From NCBI RefSeq assembly GCF_003590645.1, contig NZ_CP031834.1:620001-684000 (forward strand): a stretch of DNA of 64,000 bases, in the 5' to 3' direction. The DNA is from Mesorhizobium sp. DCY119 (GTDB lineage Bacteria > Pseudomonadota > Alphaproteobacteria > Rhizobiales > Rhizobiaceae). This document shows positions 35,912-45,253 of this stretch, one piece after another; within the stretch, counting starts at the first letter, position 1; each line of letters opens with the position of its first letter. The translations under genes and the position numbers were made by a program. A model generated the notes under the pieces. It was not told where the DNA came from and did no database searches. It was given only the letters and a program-made list of their open reading frames with translations.

Positions 35912-35946
35912 AAAGCGCCGCGTAACCTCCGGGTTGCGCGGCGTTT
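35912..35946. terminator. Long hairpin terminator between convergent genes
   Basis: CGCCGCGTAACC (35916-35927) pairs with GGTTGCGCGGCG (35932-35943), with one T-G pair, flanked by AAA and TTT. It can serve both the LuxR-type gene and the LysR gene, whose stop is at 35946. Confidence 0.75.
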
Positions 35947-36872
35947 CAGCGATCGGCGGCAAGAAAGTTCTCGATCACCTTTGTATCGAGCCCGGCTTTC
36001 GCGCCGATTCGACGGATCAGCTCAGCTGCCGCGGGCCGCGGCCGACCCATCGGCCGATCCATCCAGTAGGAAACCGGATTGAGCACCCGGCGCTTGTCAA
36101 CCGCCACGATGCGGCCTGATTGCAGCTGGTCCTGTGTCAGAGGCGGCCGCGCCAGGGCAATGCCCAGATTGTGTGCCGCGGCGTCCAGCACCAGATTGTA
36201 ATCTTCGAAACGGCGATCCTGCGGCCGGGGGCGGTAGTCCATGCCATGCTCGCCGAACCAGGCACGCCATGCCGAGGCGTCGGAATCGTGAATGAGCGGA
36301 TAGCGCAGCAATCGCTCCGGTGCGCCGGCACCGATTTCCTCGGCCAATGCCGGCGAGGCGATGGGAAAGCACCTCTCTTCGAAAAGCTGCACGGATATTC
36401 GCCCGGTAATGCGTCCGCGTCCGCAGCGGATGGAGACATCGATGCCTTCATCGTCGAGATCGGCCTGGCGTATGTCGATATCGAGCACGATCCGCAGCTT
36501 TGTCGGGCCATTCTCCAGTGCCGAGAGCCGCGGCATCAGCCACAGCCCGCAGATGGAGGGGATGGAGGTCAAGCGCACGACCGCCGTTCCGCGCGGCTCG
36601 CTCCACCGCTCGGTGGTATTGGCGATCAAGGCGAAGGCTTCGGTGGTCCGCAGAAACAGACGCTGGCCTTCGAGGGTGAGCGATACGCCGCGCGCGCCGC
36701 GATCGAAGACTTTCAGGCCGAGCCACGCTTCCAGTTTTGCGACCTGACGGCTGATCGCGCCATGCGTGAGGTTCAGCTTTTCAGCCGCGGACGAAAAGCT
36801 GCCAAGACGGGCCGAGGCCTCGAAGGCGCGCAGTGTCTCAAGCGGCAGGATGGGTTCTGAGCTGTGATCCAT
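35946..36872 (-). CDS. LysR-family regulator, GcvA type
   Basis: 308 residues from ATG 36872 (upstream in-frame starts overlap the divergent leader). The N-terminal helix-turn-helix is LRAFEASARLGSFSSAAEKL then LTHGAISRQVAKLE at about 12-46, followed by a periplasmic-binding-protein-like effector domain. The pattern (LNLTHGAISRQV, FDRGARGVSLTLEG) is the GcvA group. It diverges from an EamA-family transporter gene with about 80 bp between starts, the usual layout of a LysR regulator and its target. Confidence 0.92.
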   Translation of the reverse strand: MDHSSEPILPLETLRAFEASARLGSFSSAAEKLNLTHGAISRQVAKLEAWLGLKVFDRGARGVSLTLEGQRLFLRTTEAFALIANTTERWSEPRGTAVVRLTSIPSICGLWLMPRLSALENGPTKLRIVLDIDIRQADLDDEGIDVSIRCGRGRITGRISVQLFEERCFPIASPALAEEIGAGAPERLLRYPLIHDSDASAWRAWFGEHGMDYRPRPQDRRFEDYNLVLDAAAHNLGIALARPPLTQDQLQSGRIVAVDKRRVLNPVSYWMDRPMGRPRPAAAELIRRIGAKAGLDTKVIENFLAADR

Positions 36873-36954
36873 GCTCACAGCAGAACCTCGATTTATTCGT
36901 TTGTCAATCAGCTCGCGGCGGCGCTTCTTGTCGACGATCCCAGAGGAGGCCGCC

Positions 36955-37845
36955 ATGAACGCAACCGCAGCATCGCTTTATCGCTCGGCAAACACAGTTA
37001 CCGCCGCTGCGGTCGTCGTTACGATCCTGGCCTGGGCCTCCGCTTTCCCGGCAATCCGGGCCGGGCTTGCCGCATTCGGACCGCTGGAACTCGGCGCGCT
37101 GCGCTTTGCCATTGCCGCCGTTCCAGCCGCGATTTTCCTGGCGGTGACAAGACCTGCCTTGCCGAGGCTCGGCGAGATGTGGCGCTTTGCCTTTGGCGGC
37201 GTGGTCTTCGTCGCGCTCTACACCGTTCTCCTGAACTTTGGCGAGCTGACGGTCTCGGCGGGTGCTGCAAGCTTCATCATCAATGTCAGCCCGATCCTGA
37301 CCGCCGTCTTTGCCATGGCAATGCTTGGTGAGCGTTTTACGGGCCTGGCATGGCTCGGCACCTTCCTGTCATTTGCCGGCATCGGAATCATTGCCCTGGG
37401 CGAAGGGCAGGGCCTTCATTTCGACAACGGCGCCTTGCTGATCCTCGGTTCGGCATTGTGCACTTCGCTCAATACGGTCGTGCAGAAGCCGCTCTTTGTC
37501 CGTCACAAGCCGCTGACGGTGTCAGCCTGGAACATGATCATCGGCGCCATCTGCCTGCTGCCGGGGTTGCCGAACGGGATCGCACAGATGGCGGTTGCCG
37601 ATCATCAGGGCCTGGTCGCAGTCATCTATCTCGGAATCGTGCCCAGCCTGATCGCCTATGGAAGCTGGGCCGTAGCCCTGTCGCGCCTGCCGGCTTCGAG
37701 GGCCTCGAATTTCCTCTATTGCGTGCCGCCGGTGGCCACCTTGATCGGCTTCCTTTGGCTCGGCGAGGTGCCGACGTTTCTGGGCATTGTGGGCGGTATT
37801 TTGGCGCTCGGCGGCGTGGTCATCGTCAACCTGCGCCAGCGATAG
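36955..37845 (+). CDS. EamA/DMT-family inner-membrane transporter
   Basis: 296 residues from ATG 36955, with AGAGGAGG upstream. Ten hydrophobic segments form two EamA halves (about 18-145 and 160-292). SAFPAIRAGLAAFGPLELGALRF in the first half and WLGEVPTFLGIVGGILALGG near the end are family marks. It likely exports an amino acid or similar metabolite. It is divergent from the LysR gene, which probably regulates it. The substrate is not predictable. Confidence 0.92.
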   Translation: MNATAASLYRSANTVTAAAVVVTILAWASAFPAIRAGLAAFGPLELGALRFAIAAVPAAIFLAVTRPALPRLGEMWRFAFGGVVFVALYTVLLNFGELTVSAGAASFIINVSPILTAVFAMAMLGERFTGLAWLGTFLSFAGIGIIALGEGQGLHFDNGALLILGSALCTSLNTVVQKPLFVRHKPLTVSAWNMIIGAICLLPGLPNGIAQMAVADHQGLVAVIYLGIVPSLIAYGSWAVALSRLPASRASNFLYCVPPVATLIGFLWLGEVPTFLGIVGGILALGGVVIVNLRQR

Positions 37846-38077
37846 CCATCCGGCTCCATCTCCATCGAAATTCACCGCCGTCGCGATATGTCACCGTCGG
37901 AAGGGCACCTGCTCCTACCGTGATAATCACATCGGTGGATAGTAATTACGGGCTATGTATCCACTTTAGAAGGGTGGTGCACACCGATTGATGCCGTTCA
38001 CTGATCCGCAAAAGCTGGCAGGATCAACGTTCTTGAATATCTGATCCAGATGTTCGGGTCAGGCGGCAACCGGGGCG

Positions 38078-41000
38078 ATGCACATGCTCAGAATCCATTT
38101 CAGGAATCATGATTATTTGAGCGCTTCCGGCGGTTCGACCAGGGTCTATACCGCGGCGAGCGAGGACATTTCAGCAAATGCAAACGCAGGGCCATCGACG
38201 GGCATCACGGCCGAGGCCGAAGAGTCCGACGGCAGAAAGCGTGTAGCCTGTTCCCTTCCGGACGCGCCCCATGGCGGTGGCGGAAAAGTGCTGACGGCCA
38301 TGCTTGGCGACGAGGGTCATTCATCCGCCTTGTCCGGCGTTGCGGCGTCTGCGCGCATGTTTTCGGCTCACAGTGACGCCGAGCTGAAGAGTATCGGCTT
38401 TTCACTGGAGAGGTCCGTTACCGTCCCGCAGACAGGATCTTCTGGAGCGTCTGCCGCATTTGCCCCATTCCCATCCTGGACCGTAGGCACAACATCTGCC
38501 CTGTCCGCCGGCTCATCGAGCGCCGTTTCGCGGGTGTCGAGCGATGCGTCGTCAGGAGTCGTCGATGTCTTGTCGCCGACCGCGCCGGTTACGTCGATCG
38601 TGGACGTCATTTCCTCGGGCACGGCCGGGGGCATCACCAGTCCCGCCACGTCCACCGCACCGGCGACAAGCATACTGCCTGCCGCAACAGGCGCGCACCT
38701 GCCTGCTGTCGACGTCTCCGGCATAGCGCCGGCGGCTACCGATACGGACATGGACGGCGGCGTCACGCCTCCTGTGGGACCCTCGTCGGTTGGCGCCGAA
38801 ACGCCGGCTGGACCTTCGACCTCGAGCCTTGTCACGCCAGCGGCAGCGGCCAATTCAGATCCCGCCGCCGGCACTCCCAATGTGGAGAGTTTCAGTGCGT
38901 TCGTTGCGGCGGCCGCTGCCGGAGATCCCGCCGCAGCGGCACCTGCGGCAGCAGCCTTGGCTGCGACACCCAACAAGATTGCCATCGAAAACGCGAAGCA
39001 AGGCAACCCGCAAAGCGAATGGGGCATCACCGGGGACGGCGATGGCAACATCCAGGGTTTTGCCACCGAAATCAGCACCAATATCGGGCAGACGGTGGAC
39101 TTCAAGATCGCCACCGATTCCACTCATTATCGCATCGACATCTATCGCATGGGCTATTACGGCGGCGACGGTGCGCGCAAGGTCGCCTCGATCGACCAAT
39201 CGCTGACGACCGCGCAGGTCCAGCCGCATCCGATCGTCGACATGTCGCTCGGGCTTATCGACTGCGGCAACTGGTCGGTATCGGCAAGCTGGGGAATTCC
39301 GGCAGACGCGACCTCAGGCATCTATTTTGCAAAGCTCGTGCGGCTGGATGGCACCCCCGGCGAGAGCATCATTCCTTTCGTCGTGCGCGACGACGCCTCG
39401 GCCAGCGATATCGTCTTCCAGACGTCCGACACGACCTGGCAGGCCTATAACGCCTGGGGTGGCGCCAGCCTGTATTTCGGCGAGGTGCCGGTCGATCCGG
39501 CCGATATGATCGGCTACATGCCGCCCAATTGCAGTTGCGGCATCAACGCCATCGGCCGTGCCTCCGCGGTCAGCTACAATCGCCCCATCATCACCAACAC
39601 CAGCCCGGTCGGCGGCACGCACGATTTCATCTTCGGCGTGGAAAGCTCGGCCGTCAGCTGGCTCGAGCAGAACGGCTACGATGTCTCCTACATTTCAGGC
39701 GTAGACGCGACCCGCAACGGCAGTCAGCTGCTGAACCACCAGGCGTTTCTTTCGGTCGGGCACGATGAATACTGGTCGGCCGAACAGCGCGCCAATGTCG
39801 AGGCCGCCCGCGATGCCGGCGTCAATCTCGCCTTCTGGAGCGGCAATGAAGTCTATTGGAAGGTTCGCTGGGAAACCAGCATCGACGGTAACGGCACGCC
39901 TTACCGCACCATGGTCTGTTACAAGGAAACGTGGGGCACCAGCAGCGATCCGAGCGATGTAGGTACCGGGACGTGGCGCGATCCGCGCTATGCCGATCCC
40001 GGGCAGGAGCCCGAAAACTCGCTCACCGGCACGATGTTCTCGGTCGACGGTTATCGTCTGGACACGATCACCATTCCGTCCGATTACGGCAATCTCCGCT
40101 TCTGGCGAAACACTGACGTCGCCAATCTTCAGCCTGGACAGACGCTTGAGCTCTCGCCGAACCTTCTCGGTTACGAGTGGGATTCGGACGTGGACAACGG
40201 CTTCAGGCCGGCTGGCCTGATCAACATGTCGCTGTCCACCGTTTCGGTGAACACCTATCTGCGCGACTACGGCACCAGCGTTGGTGCGGCAGATGCGACG
40301 CACAGCCTGACCATGTATCGCGCCGAAAGCGGCGCGCTGGTGTTTGGCGCGGGCACGGTGTTCTGGTCTTGGGGCCTCAGCGACAACCACGAAGGCCCGG
40401 AAACGGCCACGGACCGCAACGTCCAGCAGGCCATGGTCAACATGTTCGCGGATATGGGCATCCAGCCGACAACGCTGGACGCAAGCCTGATCCTGGCGAC
40501 ACAATCCACCGATCACACCAAGCCGATCTCGACGATCACGTCTCCGACGCTGGGCGCAAGTTTCGTCGAAGGGCAGCGCGTCACCATCACCGGCACCGCG
40601 CAGGATCTCGGCGGCGGCGTTATCGCCGGCATCGAGGTTTCGCTGGATGGCGGCCTGCGCTGGTTCAAGGCCACGGGCCGCGAAAACTGGAGTTTCAGCT
40701 GGGTCGTCCAGGCCAGCGGCACATACAACATCATGTCGCGCGCCGTCGACGACAGCCTGAATCTCGAAACGCCCGGCACCGGAAAACAGGTGACGGTCAC
40801 TCTGCCGTCAACGTCGAGCCTGTGGTCCATGGCCGCCAAGCCGGCGGTGGAAACGGCGATGGACCGCGTCGGCATCGAACTCGGCGTCAAATTCGAGACC
40901 ACCACCGGCGGCTTCGTGACAGGCATCCGTTTCTACAAGGGCTTCTACAATGTCGGCGAACATCTCGTCAGCTTGTGGAAAGCCGACGGCACGCTTCTGG

Positions 41001-43645
41001 CGACCGGTGTTTCCACCGGAGAATCGCTGTCCGGCTGGCAGACCGTAACCTTCTCGAGCCCGATACAGATCGCGGCAGGAACGACCTATGTCGCCTCCTA
41101 TCATACGGGTGGCTACTATTCGATCACAGATGGGTATTTCAACTCCGCCTACTCGAATGGCGCGATCAAGGTTCAGGCCGGAGGCGGCGTCTTCGCCTAT
41201 AGCGAGAGCACCGGCACTTTCCCCGGCAACAGCTTCAACGGCAGCAACTACTGGGTGGATGTGGTCTTTGACGCAGGGCCAAACTCACCGCCCGTGGCAA
41301 CCGATGACAGTGGCTTTACGGTCACCAAGAACGGCACGCTGACGATTTCCATCGCGGCGCTGGTCGCCAACGATACCGATCCCAATGGCGATGCGCTGAC
41401 GATCACCGCAGTCGGCAACGCCGTCAACGGAACGGTGACGCTGGATACCCAGACCGGCAATGTGATCTTCACGCCAAATGCCGGCTATTCCGGTCCGGCG
41501 ACCTTCAGTTATACGCTTTCCGACGGGCGAGGCGGAACGGACCAGGGTGGCGTCAGCCTGACCGTCGAAGACGGGCCGGCGGGCGTTTCGCTGTTCCAGC
41601 CAAGCGACGGTCCGACGGGTGGCGCGTCAAACGAAGGTGTCGGGCTCGAACTCGGCATGAAGTTCGTCGCATCGGCCAGCGGCACCATAACCGGCATTCG
41701 CTACTACAAGGCGGCCGGCGACACCGGCACGCACACCGGCTCGATATGGAGCGCCACGGGTGCGCTTCTCGGCACTGTGACCTTCACCAACGAGTCCCTG
41801 AGTGGTTGGCAGACGGCCAAATTCTCAAGCCCGATCCAGCTCACCGCCGGCACGACCTATACCGCTTCCTATCATACGACCGGAAGCTACGTGGCGACGT
41901 CGAACTACTTCACCACCGCCATTACCAATGGACCGCTGACTGCACCGTCGTCGACGACGAGCGGCGGCAATGGCGTGTACACCTACAGCGCAGGCGGCGT
42001 TGCGCCGACATCCAGCTATCAGGCGACGAACTATTGGGTCGACGTCGTCTTCAACCAGTCGACGGTCAATACCGCGCCGGTCGCCAACAACGACAATGGC
42101 TTCGTCGTCACTTATGACACGCCGCTTGCCATCACGTCCGCCTCGCTGCTTGCAAACGACACGGACCCGGACGGCGATGCGCTGACGATAACGGGCGCCA
42201 ACAATGCCACGAACGGCACTGTTTCGTTCAACAGCCAGACCGGCGCCATCACCTTCACGCCGACCGCAGGTTACAGCGGGCCGGCAAGCTTCTCTTACGG
42301 CATATCGGATGGCCGCGGCGGAACCGCATCGGCAACGGTCAACCTGACGGTTCGTCCGCTCGATACGAGCAAGAACCTGTTTTCGCCTTCCGACACGCCG
42401 GCCAACCCGGCGGTCAACGATCCGAACTCGGTGGAACTCGGCGTCAAGTTCATCGCGTCCGCCGGCGGCACGATCACCGGCCTGCGCTATTACAAGAGCG
42501 CGCAGGATACCGGAACGCACACCGGCTCCCTGTGGACCAGCACGGGCACGCTGCTTGCCACCGCCACCTTCACGAATGAGACGGCAAGCGGCTGGCAGAC
42601 AGTCAACTTCTCGCAACCGGTCACGGTGTCGGCCGGCACCACCTATGTCGCCAGCTATCACTCCAACGGCTTCTACTCGGCAAGCGACAACTACTTCACC
42701 ACCGCGCACACCAATGGCCCGCTCACAGCACCGTCGAGCGCGTCGAGCGGCGGCAATGGCGTTTATCGCTATGGCTCCAGCAGCCTGTTCCCGAATGCGA
42801 GCTACAATGCGACGAACTACTGGGTGGATGTCGTCTATCAGCAGGCGACGCAGAACATGGCTCCCGTCGCCAACAATGACTCGGGTTATTCGGCGAGCTT
42901 CAACACGCCCTATGCAATCCAGGCGTCCGCCCTGCTTGCCAATGACAACGATCCTGACGGCGACCCGCTGACGATCACCGGCGTCAGCAGCCCCGTCAAT
43001 GGCACCGTTGCCTTCGACAGCCAGTCGAACATGGTCACGTTCACGCCGACGACCGGCTACACTGGACCGGCAAGCTTCTCCTATGCCATCTCCGACGGCC
43101 ATGGCGGCACAAGCTCGGCCCAGGTCTCGCTCAATGTCATAGGGCAGGGCGCCGAACAGAGCGTGTTCTCTCCAAGCAGCACGCCGGCGACGGTCACCGT
43201 CAACGACAACAATTCGGTCAATCTCGGCATGAAGTTCCAGGCCGACGTCGCTGGCTGGATCACCGGGTTCAAGTTCTACAAAGGTCCCAGCAATACCGGT
43301 CCGCATACCGGCTATCTCTGGACGGCAGGCGGGACACTCCTGGCAAGCGCCACCTTCACCAACGAGACCGCGAGCGGCTGGCAGTCCGTCGACCTGTCCC
43401 AGCAGGTCCAGATCCAGGCGAACACCACCTACGTCGTCTCCTACAGCACCAACGGCTCCTATTCGGCGACCGGCAACTTCTTCACCTCCGACATCGCCAA
43501 CAACAATCTGCATGCCCTGTCATCGACCCTTAGCGGTGGTAACGGCGTCTACGCATACGGGTCGAGCGGGCTGTTCCCGACGAGTTCCTTCAACAGCACA
43601 AACTACCATGTGGATGTGGCGTTCAGACCGCAGCTTGCGGCGTAG
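38078..43645 (+). CDS. Giant multidomain protein: DMFA2-like domain plus DUF4082/cadherin-like repeats
   Basis: 1855 residues. Residues 1-295 are low-complexity Ala/Ser/Thr/Pro-rich with no N-terminal signal peptide. About 296-785 matches the N,N-dimethylformamidase beta-subunit-like domain ([55 protein letters not shown]). An Ig-like segment follows at about 815-910. From 915 to the end, four DUF4082-like modules alternate with three cadherin/Big_9-like modules ([15 protein letters not shown]). There are no GGxGxD RTX repeats. A type I exporter follows at 45254, so it is probably a type I secretion substrate. Adhesion, polymer binding or amide hydrolysis are possible roles. Start ATG 38078 is the first in frame. 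Confidence 0.85.
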   Translation: MHMLRIHFRNHDYLSASGGSTRVYTAASEDISANANAGPSTGITAEAEESDGRKRVACSLPDAPHGGGGKVLTAMLGDEGHSSALSGVAASARMFSAHSDAELKSIGFSLERSVTVPQTGSSGASAAFAPFPSWTVGTTSALSAGSSSAVSRVSSDASSGVVDVLSPTAPVTSIVDVISSGTAGGITSPATSTAPATSILPAATGAHLPAVDVSGIAPAATDTDMDGGVTPPVGPSSVGAETPAGPSTSSLVTPAAAANSDPAAGTPNVESFSAFVAAAAAGDPAAAAPAAAALAATPNKIAIENAKQGNPQSEWGITGDGDGNIQGFATEISTNIGQTVDFKIATDSTHYRIDIYRMGYYGGDGARKVASIDQSLTTAQVQPHPIVDMSLGLIDCGNWSVSASWGIPADATSGIYFAKLVRLDGTPGESIIPFVVRDDASASDIVFQTSDTTWQAYNAWGGASLYFGEVPVDPADMIGYMPPNCSCGINAIGRASAVSYNRPIITNTSPVGGTHDFIFGVESSAVSWLEQNGYDVSYISGVDATRNGSQLLNHQAFLSVGHDEYWSAEQRANVEAARDAGVNLAFWSGNEVYWKVRWETSIDGNGTPYRTMVCYKETWGTSSDPSDVGTGTWRDPRYADPGQEPENSLTGTMFSVDGYRLDTITIPSDYGNLRFWRNTDVANLQPGQTLELSPNLLGYEWDSDVDNGFRPAGLINMSLSTVSVNTYLRDYGTSVGAADATHSLTMYRAESGALVFGAGTVFWSWGLSDNHEGPETATDRNVQQAMVNMFADMGIQPTTLDASLILATQSTDHTKPISTITSPTLGASFVEGQRVTITGTAQDLGGGVIAGIEVSLDGGLRWFKATGRENWSFSWVVQASGTYNIMSRAVDDSLNLETPGTGKQVTVTLPSTSSLWSMAAKPAVETAMDRVGIELGVKFETTTGGFVTGIRFYKGFYNVGEHLVSLWKADGTLLATGVSTGESLSGWQTVTFSSPIQIAAGTTYVASYHTGGYYSITDGYFNSAYSNGAIKVQAGGGVFAYSESTGTFPGNSFNGSNYWVDVVFDAGPNSPPVATDDSGFTVTKNGTLTISIAALVANDTDPNGDALTITAVGNAVNGTVTLDTQTGNVIFTPNAGYSGPATFSYTLSDGRGGTDQGGVSLTVEDGPAGVSLFQPSDGPTGGASNEGVGLELGMKFVASASGTITGIRYYKAAGDTGTHTGSIWSATGALLGTVTFTNESLSGWQTAKFSSPIQLTAGTTYTASYHTTGSYVATSNYFTTAITNGPLTAPSSTTSGGNGVYTYSAGGVAPTSSYQATNYWVDVVFNQSTVNTAPVANNDNGFVVTYDTPLAITSASLLANDTDPDGDALTITGANNATNGTVSFNSQTGAITFTPTAGYSGPASFSYGISDGRGGTASATVNLTVRPLDTSKNLFSPSDTPANPAVNDPNSVELGVKFIASAGGTITGLRYYKSAQDTGTHTGSLWTSTGTLLATATFTNETASGWQTVNFSQPVTVSAGTTYVASYHSNGFYSASDNYFTTAHTNGPLTAPSSASSGGNGVYRYGSSSLFPNASYNATNYWVDVVYQQATQNMAPVANNDSGYSASFNTPYAIQASALLANDNDPDGDPLTITGVSSPVNGTVAFDSQSNMVTFTPTTGYTGPASFSYAISDGHGGTSSAQVSLNVIGQGAEQSVFSPSSTPATVTVNDNNSVNLGMKFQADVAGWITGFKFYKGPSNTGPHTGYLWTAGGTLLASATFTNETASGWQSVDLSQQVQIQANTTYVVSYSTNGSYSATGNFFTSDIANNNLHALSSTLSGGNGVYAYGSSGLFPTSSFNSTNYHVDVAFRPQLAA
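40820..43642 (+). repeat. In-gene tandem repeat: DUF4082/cadherin-like unit, about 786 bp
   Basis: Module starts are at about 40820, 41591, 42377 and 43163, giving period 771, 786 and 786 bp (257-262 codons). Each unit is a DUF4082-like domain (SLWxx...NYWVDVVF) followed, except in the last, by a cadherin-like domain with ANDTDP and [10 protein letters not shown]. The third and fourth DUF4082 modules are the most alike. Confidence 0.85.
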
Positions 43646-43653
43646 AGGTGAGC

Positions 43654-44880
43654 ATGGGGGCCCAGAAAATACGCGACAATCGCCTGCCGGTGACGGTGCT
43701 GGCAGGGTTTCTGGGCGCCGGCAAGACGACGATTCTGAACCACGTCCTGCGTAACCGCGAAGGACGCCGCGTCGCGGTCATCGTCAACGATATGAGCGAG
43801 ATCAACATCGATGCCGATCTCGTTCGCGATGGCGGCGCCGACCTTTCGCGCACCAATGAAACGCTCGTTGAACTCACCAATGGCTGCATCTGCTGCACGC
43901 TGCGGGATGATCTGCTGGGCGAAGTGCGCCGGCTGGCAGCCGAAGGGCGCTTCGACTACCTGTTGATCGAAGGCACCGGCATCGCCGAGCCCCTGCCGAT
44001 CGCGGCGACATTCTCTTTCAAGGACGAAAAGGGCGCGGCCCTTGCCGATGTCGCACGGCTCGACACGATGGTGTCGGTCGTTGATGCGGCAAACCTGCTT
44101 TCCGACTATTCGAGCTCGGATTTCCTGAGCGATCGCGGCGAAACCCGCGACAAGGATGACAAGCGCACGCTGGTCGATCTCCTCGTCGAGCAGATCGAGT
44201 TTGCCGACGTCGTGGTGATCAACAAGATCTCGGAAGTGATGGCTGAGGCCCGCGCCACCGTGCGCCGGATCGTTGCCGCCCTCAATCCCGATGCGCGCGT
44301 CATCGAGACCGATTTCGGCCACCTGCCGCTTAGTGCGATCCTTGACACCGGCCTTTTCAGTGAGGCGAAGGCGGCGAGACATCCGCTCTGGCACAAGGAA
44401 CTATATGGCTGGGGCGATCATGTGCCGGAAACGGAAGAATATGGCATCGCCAGTTTCGTCTATCGCGCCAGGCGTCCGTTCGACCCGTCGAAGCTAAACG
44501 ACTTCCTTGCGCAGGAATGGGCCGGACTCATCCGAGCGAAGGGGCATTTCTGGCTGGCCACCCGTCCCGACTGGATCGGCCTGCTTTCGATCGCCGGCAC
44601 GCAGCGCCGCACCGAGGCGAAAGGTCTGTGGTGGGTGACCGTGCCGAAGGCGCACTGGCCGCGCTATCCGCAATTCCGCGAGCTGCTCGATCGCCATTGG
44701 AGCGAGGTCTGGGGCGATCGCCGGCAGGAGTTGGTCTTCATCGGCGCAGGTCTCGATGAACAAGCGATCTGCGCGGCGCTCGACGAATGCCTGGTCGGCG
44801 AAGAAGCCGGCTTTGATCCTCGGCTTGCGCGCGAGCTCAACGATCCGTTTCCACCGTGGCAGCACGCACATGCTGCATGA
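43654..44880 (+). CDS. COG0523 (CobW/ZigA-like) metal-chaperone GTPase
   Basis: 408 residues from ATG 43654 (GTG 43648 is possible); the start is 8 bp after the giant gene. The N-terminal G domain has Walker [14 protein letters not shown] near 19, the metal-binding GCxCC motif [12 protein letters not shown] near 76, and [11 protein letters not shown]. The base-recognition motif reads NKIS rather than NKxD. The C-terminal CobW_C domain starts near 265 ([16 protein letters not shown]), and the end WQHAHAA is His-containing. Zinc- or other metal-delivery GTPases of this group (YciC, ZigA) load metalloenzymes. The client here is unknown; the giant upstream protein is a candidate by proximity. Confidence 0.88.
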   Translation: MGAQKIRDNRLPVTVLAGFLGAGKTTILNHVLRNREGRRVAVIVNDMSEINIDADLVRDGGADLSRTNETLVELTNGCICCTLRDDLLGEVRRLAAEGRFDYLLIEGTGIAEPLPIAATFSFKDEKGAALADVARLDTMVSVVDAANLLSDYSSSDFLSDRGETRDKDDKRTLVDLLVEQIEFADVVVINKISEVMAEARATVRRIVAALNPDARVIETDFGHLPLSAILDTGLFSEAKAARHPLWHKELYGWGDHVPETEEYGIASFVYRARRPFDPSKLNDFLAQEWAGLIRAKGHFWLATRPDWIGLLSIAGTQRRTEAKGLWWVTVPKAHWPRYPQFRELLDRHWSEVWGDRRQELVFIGAGLDEQAICAALDECLVGEEAGFDPRLARELNDPFPPWQHAHAA

Positions 44881-44913
44881 CAGAACTCGAACCTGAAACC
44901 CATGGAGATGACA

Positions 44914-45219
44914 ATGAGCAACGAACTCTACGCCGACGGCATTGGTGAAATCACCGTCACCGGCACGATCGTCAGGATCGACCTGATGTCCCTGTCCGCC
45001 ACTGAGCGCGACGACAAGAACAATCCCAAGCCGGTGTTTCGCCAGCGGGTGATCATGCCGGTGGATGCTTTCGCCAATGCAGTGGATCTCATGCAGAAGG
45101 CGCTTGGCGGTCTCGTCGAAGCCGGTGCGGTGCGCCGGGTCGGTGACGTCCAGAAGGCGCCGGTGGCAGATACGGGCTCCCAGGGAAAACCCCAGAACGC
45201 ATCACCGAACTTCAACTGA
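44914..45219 (+). CDS. Small protein of unknown function in type I secretion locus
   Basis: 101 residues from ATG 44914, supported by GGAG 6 bp upstream; ATG 44902 would add four residues. No signal peptide. GEITVTGTIVRIDLMSLSAT, then RQRVIMPVDAFANAVDLMQK is a beta-then-helix layout that loosely recalls DUF3467-like proteins, but I cannot assign a family. The tail is Pro/Asn/Gln-rich. It is between the COG0523 GTPase and the ABC exporter, so it may assist secretion of the giant protein. Confidence 0.7.
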   Translation: MSNELYADGIGEITVTGTIVRIDLMSLSATERDDKNNPKPVFRQRVIMPVDAFANAVDLMQKALGGLVEAGAVRRVGDVQKAPVADTGSQGKPQNASPNFN

Positions 45220-45253
45220 CCGGTAACGCAGCTTCTATTGCTCGGGCGGGGCC

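Noticed and set aside
41825-43513. 562-residue minus-strand frame opposite the giant protein.
   Set aside because: Arg/Gly/Val-rich shadow of a strongly coding plus-strand repeat region; no domain and no ribosome site.
40820-43642. CRISPR array or mobile-element repeats.
   Set aside because: The repeats are about 786 bp, in frame and inside one coding sequence; no short repeat-spacer pattern exists anywhere in the window.
38078-43645. RTX nonapeptide repeats in the giant protein.
   Set aside because: No GGxGxDxxx runs were found; the repeats are DUF4082-like and cadherin-like modules.
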